A stretch of DNA of 33,025 nucleotides, taken from positions 1 through 33,025 of the forward strand of contig JAGTRU010000047.1 in NCBI GenBank assembly GCA_018261905.1, read 5' to 3'. The stretch comes from Pseudomonadota bacterium. GTDB taxonomy: Bacteria > Pseudomonadota > Gammaproteobacteria > Burkholderiales > Rhodocyclaceae. Made by a program: the position numbers and the translations under genes. The notes under the pieces were generated by a model. The model searched no databases. It was given only the letters and a program-made list of their open reading frames with translations, and was not told where the DNA came from. Positions 1 to 9,879 of this stretch are shown here, one piece after another (within the stretch, counting starts at the first letter, position 1; each line of letters starts with the position of its first letter).

Positions 1-1
1 G

Positions 2-625
2 CAGGAAGACGTCTTCTATTACCTGACGGTAATGAACGAGAACTACGAGCACCCGGAAATGCCGGTCGGCGCCGAAGCCGACATCATCAAGGGCATGTAC
101 GCGTTCAGGAAGGGCGCCGACTCGAATGGCCCGCGCGTGCAACTACTCGGCTCCGGCACCATCTTCCGCGAAGTCATCGCCGCCGCCGACCTGCTCAAGC
201 AGGATTGGGGCGTCGAGGCCGACCTCTGGGGCTGTACCAGCATGAACGAACTGGCCCGTGACGGTCAGGACGCGCAGCGCTGGAACATGCTGCACCCGCT
301 GGAAGAGCCGAAGCTGTCGCACGTCGAACAAAAGCTGGCCGGCGCCAAGGGCCCGGTCATCGCTTCGACCGACTACATCAAGCTGTTCTCCGAGCAGATC
401 CGCCCCTTCGTCAAGGCACCGTACGTCACGCTGGGCACCGATGGTTTCGGCCGTTCGGACACCCGCGAGAAGCTGCGTCATTTCTTCGAGGTCGATCGTC
501 ACTGGGTGACGCTGGCTGCCCTCAAGGCACTGGCCGACAACGGCGAAATCAAGCGCGAAGTCGTGGCTGCCGCTCTGGTCAAGTACAACCTGGATCCGGC
601 CAAGCCGAATCCGATGTCGGTTTAA
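2..625 (+). CDS. aceE: Pyruvate dehydrogenase E1 component (homodimeric), C-terminal part
   Basis: This is the C-terminal end of the homodimeric E1 subunit, which decarboxylates pyruvate with thiamine diphosphate and acetylates the lipoyl groups of E2. The reading frame is open from base 2 and runs off the left edge, so only about the last 207 residues are visible. They include the family-typical stretch YYLTVMNENYEHP and the block GTDGFGRSDTREKLRHFFEVD, which is characteristic of the AceE C-terminal transketolase-like domain. The gene stops 15 bp before aceF, which has a good GGGAGAG ribosome site, so the two are almost certainly co-transcribed. Nothing about the visible part looks damaged. 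Identification is confident because sequence motifs and operon context agree. Confidence 0.96.
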   Translation, partial: QEDVFYYLTVMNENYEHPEMPVGAEADIIKGMYAFRKGADSNGPRVQLLGSGTIFREVIAAADLLKQDWGVEADLWGCTSMNELARDGQDAQRWNMLHPLEEPKLSHVEQKLAGAKGPVIASTDYIKLFSEQIRPFVKAPYVTLGTDGFGRSDTREKLRHFFEVDRHWVTLAALKALADNGEIKREVVAAALVKYNLDPAKPNPMSV

Positions 626-640
626 TCAGGGAGAGACAAC

Positions 641-2272
641 ATGAGCCAAATCATTGAAGTCAAAGTCCCCGATATCGGCGATTTCGAGAGCGTGCCGGTC
701 ATCGAGTTATTTGTGAAGGTCGGCGACACGATCAAGGTCGACGACGCCATCGTCACACTGGAATCCGACAAGGCGACCATGGATGTACCGTCCACCGTGG
801 CCGGCGTGGTGACCGAAGTTCTCGTCGCGCTCGGTTCCAAGGTTGGAGAAGGCGCGCTGCTGATCAAGGTCGACACGGCTGGCGCGGGTGCTGTTGCCGC
901 TCCAGCGCCGGCCGCCCAGGCTGCTGCTCCGGCTGCCACCCCTGTCTCTGCGCCGGTGGCTGCCGCACCCGCTGCCGGTGGTGGCGTGGTTGAAGTCAAG
1001 GTCCCGGATATCGGCGACTTCGCCGAAGTCCCGGTCATCGAGCTGTACGTCAAGGTCGGCGATGCGATCAAGGTCGATGACGCGATTGCCACGCTCGAAT
1101 CCGACAAGGCGACGATGGATGTTCCCTCCACCGTTGCAGGCACGGTCAAGGAAGTGCTGGTCCAGATCGGCACCAAGGTCGGCGAAGGCACGGTTCTGAT
1201 CAAGGTTGAAACCGGCGCCTCGGCCCCGGCCGCCGTACCGCAAGCCGCTGCTCCGGCGCCCACCACAGTTGCCGCCCCGGTCGCCGCGGCTCCCGCCGCT
1301 GCCCCTGCCGCGGCCGCCCCGGCTGCACTGGCCCCGGCTCTGGCCGTCGGTTCCAAGGTTCACGCCTCGCCGTCCGTCCGCGCCTATGCCCGGGAACTCG
1401 GTGTCGATCTGAACAAGGTGCCGGCGACCGGCCCGAAGAACCGCATCGTCAAGGAAGACCTGACCAAGTACGTCAAGGGCGTCATGTCCGGTGCCACCGC
1501 GGCTCCAGTCGCCGCAGGCGCCAGTCTCGGCGGCGGGCTCGATCTGCTGCCCTGGCCGAAGGTCGATTTCGCCAAATTCGGCGAGATCGAGGTCAAGCCG
1601 CTGTCGCGCATCAAGAAGATTTCCGGCCAGAACCTGTCGCGCAACTGGGTGATGATCCCGGCCGTCACGTATCACGAAGATGCCGACATCACCGACATCG
1701 AAGCCTTCCGCGTGCTGCTCAACAAGGAAAACGAAAAGGGGGGTGGCGCCAAGCTGACCATGCTGGCTTTCCTCATGAAGGCTTGCGTCAAGGGCCTGCA
1801 GAAATTCCCGGAATTCAACGCTTCGCTCGACGGCGACAACCTGGTGCTGAAGAAGTATTTCAACATCGGTTTCGCGGCCGACACGCCGAATGGCCTGGTC
1901 GTCCCGGTGGTCAAGAATGTCGACAAGAAGTCGGTCTTCGAACTGGCCCAGGAATCCGGCGATCTGGCCAAGCAGGCCCGCGACGGCAAGCTCAAGCCGG
2001 CCGACATGTCCGGTGCCTGCTTCACGATTTCCAGCCTGGGTGGCATCGGCGGCACCTACTTCGCGCCGATTGTAAACGCACCGGAAGTCGCCATTCTCGG
2101 CGTCAACAAGTCGGCCATGAAGCCGGTCTGGGATGGCAAGCAATTCGTGCCGCGCCTCGTCCTGCCGCTGTCGCTGACTGCCGACCACCGTGTCATTGAT
2201 GGCGCACTGGCAACCCGCTTCAACGTCTACATCGCTCAGTTGCTGGCCGACTTCCGTCGCGTCGCGCTGTAA
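641..2272 (+). CDS. aceF: Dihydrolipoamide acetyltransferase (pyruvate dehydrogenase E2)
   Basis: E2 core of pyruvate dehydrogenase, which transfers the acetyl group from lipoamide to CoA in the cytoplasm. The 543-aa product has two lipoyl domains (about residues 3-75 and 118-190), each with the lipoylated lysine in ESDKATMDVPS. Each is followed by a long Ala/Pro-rich flexible linker. A peripheral subunit-binding domain follows (about 238-275, HASPSVRAYARELGVDLNKVPATG...), and then the acyltransferase domain with the active-site motif DHRVIDG near the C-terminus. The start ATG follows GGGAGAG at a normal distance. lpdA begins 6-12 bp after the stop, so this is a tight aceE-aceF-lpdA operon. 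Two lipoyl domains on E2 plus one on E3 is a common betaproteobacterial arrangement. Confidence 0.97.
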   Translation: MSQIIEVKVPDIGDFESVPVIELFVKVGDTIKVDDAIVTLESDKATMDVPSTVAGVVTEVLVALGSKVGEGALLIKVDTAGAGAVAAPAPAAQAAAPAATPVSAPVAAAPAAGGGVVEVKVPDIGDFAEVPVIELYVKVGDAIKVDDAIATLESDKATMDVPSTVAGTVKEVLVQIGTKVGEGTVLIKVETGASAPAAVPQAAAPAPTTVAAPVAAAPAAAPAAAAPAALAPALAVGSKVHASPSVRAYARELGVDLNKVPATGPKNRIVKEDLTKYVKGVMSGATAAPVAAGASLGGGLDLLPWPKVDFAKFGEIEVKPLSRIKKISGQNLSRNWVMIPAVTYHEDADITDIEAFRVLLNKENEKGGGAKLTMLAFLMKACVKGLQKFPEFNASLDGDNLVLKKYFNIGFAADTPNGLVVPVVKNVDKKSVFELAQESGDLAKQARDGKLKPADMSGACFTISSLGGIGGTYFAPIVNAPEVAILGVNKSAMKPVWDGKQFVPRLVLPLSLTADHRVIDGALATRFNVYIAQLLADFRRVAL

Positions 2273-2284
2273 GGGGGAATGACC

Positions 2285-4051
<1,767 letters not shown>

Positions 4052-4098
4052 GGCAAGCAGAACCTCTGAAATCTGACGTTGTTGAGACGTCCGGTCTG

Positions 4099-4131
4099 GG
4101 CGACAGGTTGATCCTGTCGCCTTATTTATTT
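4099..4131 (+). terminator. Rho-independent terminator after lpdA (element-borne)
   Basis: A perfect 9-bp stem (GGCGACAGG, loop TTGAT, CCTGTCGCC) is followed by TTATTTATTTT. It sits 48 bp after the lpdA stop on the element side of the junction. The element therefore seems to bring both a new gene end and a new terminator, which also shields its convergent cargo operon from pdh readthrough. Confidence 0.88.
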
Positions 4132-4201
4132 TGGCTTGAATTCTCTGTGATTCCGTTCGTCGCGCCACCGAAGGGCAAATCGACCTGTCTTGAAGAGGCT
4201 T

Positions 4202-4975
4202 TTACTGGCGCTTTGCAGTGTTGTCACGACACCGGGATTGCTCGCAAGGCTCAAGAGGATGCAACCACAAGTGATGAACGGTGATTATGCCAGCAGGCAC
4301 AAGGCTACCCGGCAAGGCAAACGCCCGTCTATGCTTCGATTGACAGACGATGTCGCCCAAAGCCGTAGGCGATAACGTTTCAAGCGAGCCATGCAGTGCC
4401 AACTCTGAAGCAAGCGGTGCATCGTCCAGGCATGTCGACAAACCACCCGGCAAGGCACAGAGGTTACGGACATAGCCCACCATCATGGCCCGGTCTACCG
4501 CCCAGGCGTACTCGCCGTTAACGAAGCGGACCAACCCGGCTCGGCAGTAGGTACTCGGTAAGGGATGGCGGTGATCAATGGGTTTGCATTCGATGAAAAT
4601 GGCTGCTGGAACGCTATTGCTGGTCTGAATGTAGCCACGCAAGGGACGAAAAGCCAAGTCGGGCTGTTTGTCCTTATGCTTGCGGTCATGACTCCGCATA
4701 TTTCCTTCTCGGACAGGCGTTTCGAATCGCGACAATCCAGAAACGGCAGCCTCTCCAGCTGCATGCATTTCTCCGAGAATCATGTAAAGACGCTCGGTGA
4801 TGTCATCCTCATCAGCCTCGCATAGCGAAAAAAGACCGTTCTTAACCTCCTCCAGCAGTGCTCGCCATGCGACGGCAAGGGAATTTTGAACCACAACCAG
4901 CAGCGAAGGCGCTATCGGCACTGGCGCATTTGCAGCGGCAGGGCGTAACCATCTACCAGTCATCAGGCCGCTCAT
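4202..4975 (-). CDS. Putative PD-(D/E)XK-type nuclease of the lpdA-inserted element
   Basis: A 257-aa soluble protein that I do not recognise by name. The centre resembles a PD-(D/E)XK nuclease core: an acidic helix with E62 (DDITERL), then P105-D106 in KQPDLAF, then E129-C-K131 in a hydrophobic strand (AAIFIECKPI). A following GLVRFVNGEYAWAV segment resembles the helix after the active site in several restriction-endonuclease-like families. By inference it is the cleaving partner of the methyltransferase encoded just upstream. Its ATG overlaps the methyltransferase stop (ATGA at 4972-4975), so expression is probably translationally coupled. The C-terminal about 80 residues match nothing I know. 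An alternative is a non-cleaving DNA-binding accessory protein. Confidence 0.6.
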   Translation of the reverse strand: MSGLMTGRWLRPAAANAPVPIAPSLLVVVQNSLAVAWRALLEEVKNGLFSLCEADEDDITERLYMILGEMHAAGEAAVSGLSRFETPVREGNMRSHDRKHKDKQPDLAFRPLRGYIQTSNSVPAAIFIECKPIDHRHPLPSTYCRAGLVRFVNGEYAWAVDRAMMVGYVRNLCALPGGLSTCLDDAPLASELALHGSLETLSPTALGDIVCQSKHRRAFALPGSLVPAGIITVHHLWLHPLEPCEQSRCRDNTAKRQ

Positions 4976-7968
4976 GACTTGGCGCGCTCCTCAAGCAGGG
5001 CACCATGTTCCCAGAGAATGTCAGAGGCCAACAACCGGGCTTGAGTGGGAGTCCAGTAACGATGACGATCCAGCAGACCAACGATAACTACCGGCAGGTG
5101 GGCATCAATGATGGTGATACGGCTGACTGCAAGATCATCTGCATGCGTGATCCAGGCCGATGGCAGCGCTCCCGGCAAAGTGCATGGACCCAGACTGAGC
5201 GCGATGAACCTCCAAGGGAGTCGGTCGTCACCGGCAAGTTGTCGGACGTGGACCTGATATCCACTTGCCGTCAGCACGCCGGATAACTCATCAGCCAAGC
5301 GGGTACAGAATTGTTCAGCCTCGAGTCGGCTGACCGGACTGGAAGCAAATTTCTTGATGGCCGGGAAAGGCGAACGCGTAGCGAGCGCGTCACAGATGGT
5401 TTCCTGATCGTATTGACCGAGGCCATAAATTGCGCCAACCGTTCGATCCAGTTCAGTCCAGCCGGGTTGCCGGGCCAGCAGGCTGGCTGCGCAGCGATCA
5501 ATTCGATTGCGGTCGCTTGCATCCAAATATGCTGGCGCAACAAAGGGGAAGCTCTCGACATCGTGCAATTGCAGGGATTCTCGCTCGACACCAAATTTGG
5601 CACTGGTCATCAGCGACCAGTACTCGAACAATCCGCTGTGCATCAGCACGAGCAGGTATTTGGCCAGGAATTCGCCATCCGGGTGATTGGCTGCCGAGAA
5701 GCCGTAATAAGACTCTGAATATGCGAGGTTGGAAAAACTGAGCAGCGCGCGACCTTGGTTGCGGTCTGACTTGAATCCTTCTCGAACCAAAACCAGCGGT
5801 GCTTTGTAAATTTCCGGGTTACGTGGCCGCCATAAGCCTTCCGGTAAATAAGGCGACAGAGTATCGGCAAATACGACAAAGGGATGTGCCGAGTAGCGAG
5901 CCCCCAGTGTTGGATAGCCTGCCAAAAAGGAGTCATCAGCGGAACCCTTAACTTGATACCCTTGCCCACGCAACAAGCCATGCTCGGGAATCCAGTATTC
6001 GCCAAGTGAGCATTGGGCACGTTCACGAATACGCTGGACGATGGCTACATCAAGGGCAGAACCCCGATATAGGGTCTTGATTAACGTAGCTTGCGTAGCA
6101 ACCAAATCCAGCGCGATGGGTACAGCATCGTTGGCATCAATCCGCATGCGCCCCTTTTCGTTGAGTTTGGATTCATCATCGGGGCTGACTAAAACAAACT
6201 GCCCCCCTTCTTGAGGGACTCGGTTGTCCGCGAACAACAGGCAGAAAGGCTGATCGACATTGGGCCAAACCTTGGTCTGGCGAATGGATGCGCCGTTCAG
6301 GATGCCGGTAATGGACAAAGCCCGAAAAATGGCACTGCGGGCGGCGAATCCGGCTGGCTTCATCTTGAACAGCCAGCGTCCCGCCAAGGCCAGCGCGATA
6401 CGCCCCCCTGGTTTTGCCCAATCCATGGCGCCCCATACGAAGGGCAGATCGGTGACCTGATCCGGATTCTTGTAGGTACGGGAGATATCGCCAAGATCGC
6501 GTTGTGCGGCAACGGCACGACAGCGTTTTGTAAAGATACTGTCTATTGCTGCATAGGCGGGCTTGAGGCTGGTCCAGGGTGGATTGCCTATGACCAGATC
6601 GAAAGTTGAACGGTATTGCTCCGAAACGTGTTCGCCCAGGCTGCCCACCATCGGACGGATGATGGCCGGATCGGAGTCAGGATCGGCGACGTCGATCAAG
6701 ACCTTGCCTTCCAGTTTCTTGAAGGTCAGTCCTTCGACCGGGGTCGGGTCAGGGTCGAGTTCCAGAGCGGTGAGGTACAAGGCCAGAGCTGCGAGGGTGC
6801 GCGCGTGGGCGTTGATGTCGAAGCCGACCAATTGCTCGTTCAGTATGCGCCGCAACGCCGAACGTTCGGGACGTCGTCCAGTTTCGGCAAAGCGCAGTTC
6901 CGCGAGCTTGCGGAAGCAGGCGACCAGAAAGACGCCCGCGCCACATGCCGGGTCGAGCACCCGTGCAGACGCACCAGCAGGATGCCGATGGAAGGCTTCG
7001 TCGACCATGTACTCGGCAATGTGCGAAGGGGTGTAATACACGCTGGTATCGCGCCGAGTTTCGGCATCAAAATGACACATCAACTCTTCGTAAGTCTCGC
7101 TCAGGAGACCGATCGGCAGGTGATCGAAATCCAGTTCGCCCCAGTTCAGGGGCCGCTGTGATGCACCGGGAGCGAGTGGCATGTCAAGACCGAGGATGGC
7201 TTCGAGAGGACGGGTGAGGCGCGGCCCAAACTTCAGGAAAAGATCACAAAAATATTCCCGGTAGTTCTGGGTCGGCAGTTTCAGCAAGTCGCCGTTGAAG
7301 GTCCGGTCCAACCAGATGTTGGTTTCGGCCAGGCTTTCTTCGCTGGCAAAACACATTTCCAGCGATTGCGCGCTGGCTGAAATGGCTGCCAAGTGATGCG
7401 ATTTGATAATTCCGCGCCCCATCAGGTAGCGGAAGAATAAGGCTCGACCGGTCAGGGCAATGCTTTCGTCAGTCGAAATGCCAATTTCTTTCAATTCCTG
7501 ACTGGCATGAGTCATCAGACCGAACAGTACGCTACGCAGTAATAGCTCGGAAGGTGGTGCCAGATTTTCCCCATGCGCGAGCCTTGCAAGTACGCCAACA
7601 GCTTCAGGTTGATTGGCAAGAAAGGATACTGGCTTGGCGTCGTGGTCTGGTCGGAGATCAGTGGCGTAAATATCCAATCTACCGGGGCGCAACACACCCA
7701 ACCAAGACGGGTCGCCACGCATGGCCAGCTTGCGGCGTAGATCGGCGATATTTTGAGGGCCGTTGGGCGATTCGCTCAGGCGGGCCGCATCAATCACATA
7801 GAGCAGTGCTTGCGCTTTGTCTTCTACAACAGTGTCGACTATGGGGTTTCGCCCATCGCGAACAAGGTCGACATAGCGCAGCAGACGAGGATCGTCCTGG
7901 CGATGTAGTTCGACACAGTCCGCAAAACGTGCGCCAAAATCACCGAGATGCTCGAGCGCGGTTTTCAT
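4972..7968 (-). CDS. N6-adenine DNA methyltransferase, Eco57I/PglX-like, with C-terminal specificity region
   Basis: A 998-aa DNA methyltransferase expected to transfer a methyl group from SAM to adenine N6. An N-terminal helical region (about 1-300, including the type IIG-like ALFFRYLMGRGII) precedes the catalytic core. The core has YYTPSHIAEYMVDEAF (311-326), the SAM motif LDPACGAGVF (about 338-347) and the catalytic NPPW (462-465). The C-terminal about 400 residues probably form the target-recognition part. The size and layout match type IIG/BREX PglX-like enzymes, but I see no nuclease motif in the N-terminus. The cutting activity probably comes from the separate nuclease gene downstream. 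It is the middle gene of a three-gene leftward operon with ATGA overlaps at both ends. Base composition is more AT-rich than in the flanking pdh genes, consistent with transfer. Confidence 0.88.
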   Translation of the reverse strand: MKTALEHLGDFGARFADCVELHRQDDPRLLRYVDLVRDGRNPIVDTVVEDKAQALLYVIDAARLSESPNGPQNIADLRRKLAMRGDPSWLGVLRPGRLDIYATDLRPDHDAKPVSFLANQPEAVGVLARLAHGENLAPPSELLLRSVLFGLMTHASQELKEIGISTDESIALTGRALFFRYLMGRGIIKSHHLAAISASAQSLEMCFASEESLAETNIWLDRTFNGDLLKLPTQNYREYFCDLFLKFGPRLTRPLEAILGLDMPLAPGASQRPLNWGELDFDHLPIGLLSETYEELMCHFDAETRRDTSVYYTPSHIAEYMVDEAFHRHPAGASARVLDPACGAGVFLVACFRKLAELRFAETGRRPERSALRRILNEQLVGFDINAHARTLAALALYLTALELDPDPTPVEGLTFKKLEGKVLIDVADPDSDPAIIRPMVGSLGEHVSEQYRSTFDLVIGNPPWTSLKPAYAAIDSIFTKRCRAVAAQRDLGDISRTYKNPDQVTDLPFVWGAMDWAKPGGRIALALAGRWLFKMKPAGFAARSAIFRALSITGILNGASIRQTKVWPNVDQPFCLLFADNRVPQEGGQFVLVSPDDESKLNEKGRMRIDANDAVPIALDLVATQATLIKTLYRGSALDVAIVQRIRERAQCSLGEYWIPEHGLLRGQGYQVKGSADDSFLAGYPTLGARYSAHPFVVFADTLSPYLPEGLWRPRNPEIYKAPLVLVREGFKSDRNQGRALLSFSNLAYSESYYGFSAANHPDGEFLAKYLLVLMHSGLFEYWSLMTSAKFGVERESLQLHDVESFPFVAPAYLDASDRNRIDRCAASLLARQPGWTELDRTVGAIYGLGQYDQETICDALATRSPFPAIKKFASSPVSRLEAEQFCTRLADELSGVLTASGYQVHVRQLAGDDRLPWRFIALSLGPCTLPGALPSAWITHADDLAVSRITIIDAHLPVVIVGLLDRHRYWTPTQARLLASDILWEHGALLEERAKS

Positions 7969-8420
7969 CGGGCCTGTGCAAGCAGGTCGGAGACCAGTGC
8001 CAGTTCGCGTTGAGGCGGGGTAATACCGAGGTATACATTGATGCGGTTACGCTCTTCCGCCATATCCAGAATCCAACCCGGTTCGCTGCCTGGGGTGGCT
8101 TCAATTCTGCGTGTCATTCCGTCCTCAAGGCGAATGAAAACCCACTCCTCAACGCTTGCCGCTTTAGGTTCAGACAAGTACTGATGAATGCCGCCGGACA
8201 ATCGTCCCAACAATCGGCTCTTGACACAAAAGCGGTCTTCCAGCGTTTGCAGGACCGCCATGGCGAGCAGGTCGGCGATATCGAAGCGACGCGCGCTCCG
8301 CTCCATGGTTTCTATCTGGGAAAAAGGAGGTAACTGAGCCCACGCGTGTGCGCGTGATCGGCAAAGACCACCCAGCGCACTACACACATCCTTGACAGTG
8401 AAGGAAAGGGACTGAGCCAT
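7965..8420 (-). CDS. Small HTH (MerR-like) protein, putative regulator or accessory of the R-M operon
   Basis: A 151-aa protein, first gene of the element's operon. The N-terminus reads as a MerR-like helix-turn-helix: FTVKDVCSALG, then a basic loop, then RRFDIADLLAMAVLQTLED, the usual place of the second helix pair. The remainder has a short beta-rich part (EEWVFIRLEDGMTRRIEATPG) that I cannot assign. In compact R-M systems a small DNA-binding protein often controls expression timing, and a palindrome lies about 70 bp upstream of this start, so an autoregulator is plausible but inferred. Its stop overlaps the methyltransferase start (ATGA, 7965-7968). The start ATG is weakly supported: only AGG lies six bases upstream. 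Confidence 0.6.
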   Translation of the reverse strand: MAQSLSFTVKDVCSALGGLCRSRAHAWAQLPPFSQIETMERSARRFDIADLLAMAVLQTLEDRFCVKSRLLGRLSGGIHQYLSEPKAASVEEWVFIRLEDGMTRRIEATPGSEPGWILDMAEERNRINVYLGITPPQRELALVSDLLAQAR

Positions 8421-8580
8421 ATCTGCCTAAAATCTCGTTCAAATCTGGTTTTATTTTAAAGCAGTTTGTGTTGTCCGTACAGCGCTTAATGCCAATGGAT
8501 TGGCTTGTTACCTTTTGTCGGGCTGGCACTCTATATCGTGCTCGGCCATGGCTATCTATTCGCTACATATAAAAGCACAG
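8421..8580. other. Right end of the element: upstream region of the cargo operon
   Basis: About 160 bp without a gene between the HTH gene and the displaced lpdA end. It is clearly AT-richer than the host DNA. It holds a TAAAAT-like -10 on the minus strand (8453-8458) without a convincing -35, and the palindrome at 8491-8504. The last 75 bp before the junction contain no recombinase gene and no tRNA-like structure that I can see. Confidence 0.6.
8491..8504. promoter_or_regulatory. Perfect palindrome upstream of the HTH gene, candidate operator
   Basis: GCCAAT-GG-ATTGGC is a perfect 6-bp inverted repeat with a 2-bp spacer, about 70 bp upstream of the HTH gene start. Its position suits binding by the element's own small HTH protein. 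No binding evidence exists beyond symmetry and location. Confidence 0.4.
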
Positions 8581-8742
8581 GATATGATCGGCGAAGTCTG
8601 CCTGGCCATCGAGATGGGTTGCGACGCGGTCGATATCGGCAAGACCATCCACCCGCACCCGACGCTCGGCGAGACGATCGGCATGGCGGCGGAAGTCGCG
8701 CACGGCTCCTGCACCGACGTACCGGCGCCGCGCAAGAAGTAG
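8581..8742 (+). pseudogene. Displaced native 3' end of lpdA (52 codons plus stop)
   Basis: This stretch encodes the same last 52 residues as lpdA (from MIGEVCLAIEMGCDAVDIG through VPAPRKK, with Lys-Lys at the end), but it has no reductase body and no start of its own. It is followed within 25 bp by a strong terminator, as expected for the original lpdA end. The reading frame is intact and carries no replacement change relative to the left copy, so the insertion is probably fairly recent. It can also be read as the right member of the direct repeat. Translation from an upstream ATG at 8584 or earlier is possible but has no evident purpose. Confidence 0.85.
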
Positions 8743-8766
8743 CCCGAACGACCGAAGGCGCTTCTC

Positions 8767-8808
8767 AATCGGCCGAGTTCCACGGGTGTGGTTCTCGGCC
8801 GATTTTTT
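8767..8808 (+). terminator. Rho-independent terminator (original lpdA/pdh terminator)
   Basis: An 11-bp perfect stem (AATCGGCCGAG / CTCGGCCGATT), extended inside the loop by CCAC/GTGG, is followed by TTTTTT. It lies just after the displaced lpdA end. It is the expected native terminator of the aceE-aceF-lpdA operon, and supports 8584-8742 being the host's original gene end. Confidence 0.85.
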
Positions 8809-8849
8809 GGGCCAATGGAATCCGGCGCAGCCCAGCGAAAAGCCCCCGC

Positions 8850-9476
8850 CTATTCCGGTTTTCGCCATAGGCTGGCCAGCCAGGGCTGTTGTTCTCGCGG
8901 CAGACCGGCGGGGCGGTAATAGTGTTCCAGTTCGGCAAAGCCGGTATCCCGCAGGTGACGACACCAGGTTTCGAGGCAGTAATAAGCGCCGTAACGTCCG
9001 CCATTCCAGCCTTCCAGGTCGGCACCGTGCGGGTTGGAGGCGAACAGCACGCCTCCCGGCTTCAGCGTATCGTGCAGTTGTCGCAGAACGCTCGCCAGGG
9101 CCGGGCGCGGCACATGGAACAACGAGGCATTGGCGAACACCGCGTCGAAGCGTCCGCCGGGCAGTTCGAGATGGAGGAAATCCTGCTGCCAGACCTCGCA
9201 GCCGCTGGCTGAGCGAGCCATGTGCACGAAATGCTCGGCGCCGTCGAGGCCGATCGCGCGGTGACCCAGTTCGCTCAGAGTACAGAGGTCGCGCCCCGGC
9301 CCACAGCCGAAATCCAATATCGTCAATGGCGGCTCGGCGACGCAATGCCGCAACAGCGCGCCAATGTTTTGGCTGACATCGTGATCGCGGGTGCCCTGGC
9401 GAAAGGCCTCGGCGCGCTGGTTGTAATAAGCCAGGGTGCGGGCGGCGATTTCGACGAGATCGGCTGGGCGCGGCAT
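8850..9476 (-). CDS. Class I SAM-dependent methyltransferase
   Basis: A 208-aa soluble methyltransferase of the small UbiE/Tam-like type. The SAM-binding motif is ILDFGCGPGRD at about residues 53-63, followed by an acidic strand end (IGLDGAEHF) and the post-motif DAVFANASLFHVP. The substrate cannot be inferred. I start at the ATG at 9476 (MPRPADL), because upstream in-frame extension to 9773 reads through unrelated low-complexity sequence and would enter the flaG promoter region side. The gene is oriented against the pdh operon and ends about 40 bp from its terminator. No operon partner is evident. Confidence 0.82.
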   Translation of the reverse strand: MPRPADLVEIAARTLAYYNQRAEAFRQGTRDHDVSQNIGALLRHCVAEPPLTILDFGCGPGRDLCTLSELGHRAIGLDGAEHFVHMARSASGCEVWQQDFLHLELPGGRFDAVFANASLFHVPRPALASVLRQLHDTLKPGGVLFASNPHGADLEGWNGGRYGAYYCLETWCRHLRDTGFAELEHYYRPAGLPREQQPWLASLWRKPE

Positions 9477-9790
9477 TGAACCTAGAAAACGCAATCGAAC
9501 CGCAGAGACGCAGCGATGCCGAGGGAAAACAGAGGCTGGCGTCGATTCTTCGGCCGACCTTTTGGGTGAGCTGAAAAAACGAGGCAAGCCACTGTTTTCA
9601 AGCTCTTCTCTGCTCCTTTTCGACTGCGCGGCAAGGTTTTCAGGGCGATGCCATTTCCCCGAGGACATCTTGCCCCTTGGAACCCGGACCGGCCGGATCG
9701 TTCGCAAAATCCCCAAAGCCGGCTGGCCTACGCCGACAATGCCGGCCAACCAACGGAGATGCTGTTGGCACAAAAACGGATGTCGATCGC

Positions 9791-9817
9791 TAAAGTATTG
9801 CCGTCAGTCGCCGTTAT
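9791..9817 (+). promoter_or_regulatory. Sigma-28 (FliA) promoter for flaG
   Basis: TAAAGTAT, an 11-bp spacer, then GCCGTTAT. This closely matches the FliA consensus TAAAGTTT-N11-GCCGATAA, with exact spacing. It lies about 65-90 bp upstream of the flaG start and indicates late flagellar-class expression. Confidence 0.8.
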
Positions 9818-9836
9818 GACAACTGAGTCAAGTTGC

Positions 9837-9855
9837 TTGCACCCAAAGGGTGCAA
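9837..9855 (+). other. Hairpin in the flaG leader
   Basis: TTGCACCC-AAA-GGGTGCAA is a perfect 8-bp stem with a 3-nt loop, about 25 bp upstream of the flaG ATG and downstream of the predicted sigma-28 start. It could stabilise the message or modulate translation. There is no U-run, so it is not a terminator. Confidence 0.5.
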
Positions 9856-9879
9856 CATTCGTCAATGGAGATCGATTCC

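Larger units (their letters stand above)
9477..9879. other. 400-bp intergenic region between divergent methyltransferase and flaG
   Basis: No credible coding sequence. Near 9497-9530 there is a CCGCAGAGACGCAG-like stretch of the kind often dispersed in betaproteobacterial genomes. The right part carries a sigma-28 promoter (9791-9817) and a hairpin (9837-9855), both listed separately. Confidence 0.6.

Noticed and set aside
641..1230. Tandem repeat in aceF as an unstable repeat or mobile sequence
   Set aside because: It is the normal duplication of the lipoyl domain in E2.
8500..8742. An 80-codon open frame that might be a small gene
   Set aside because: Its last 52 codons encode the lpdA C-terminus word for word, and the preceding codons are unrelated. 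It is the displaced lpdA end, not a separate gene.
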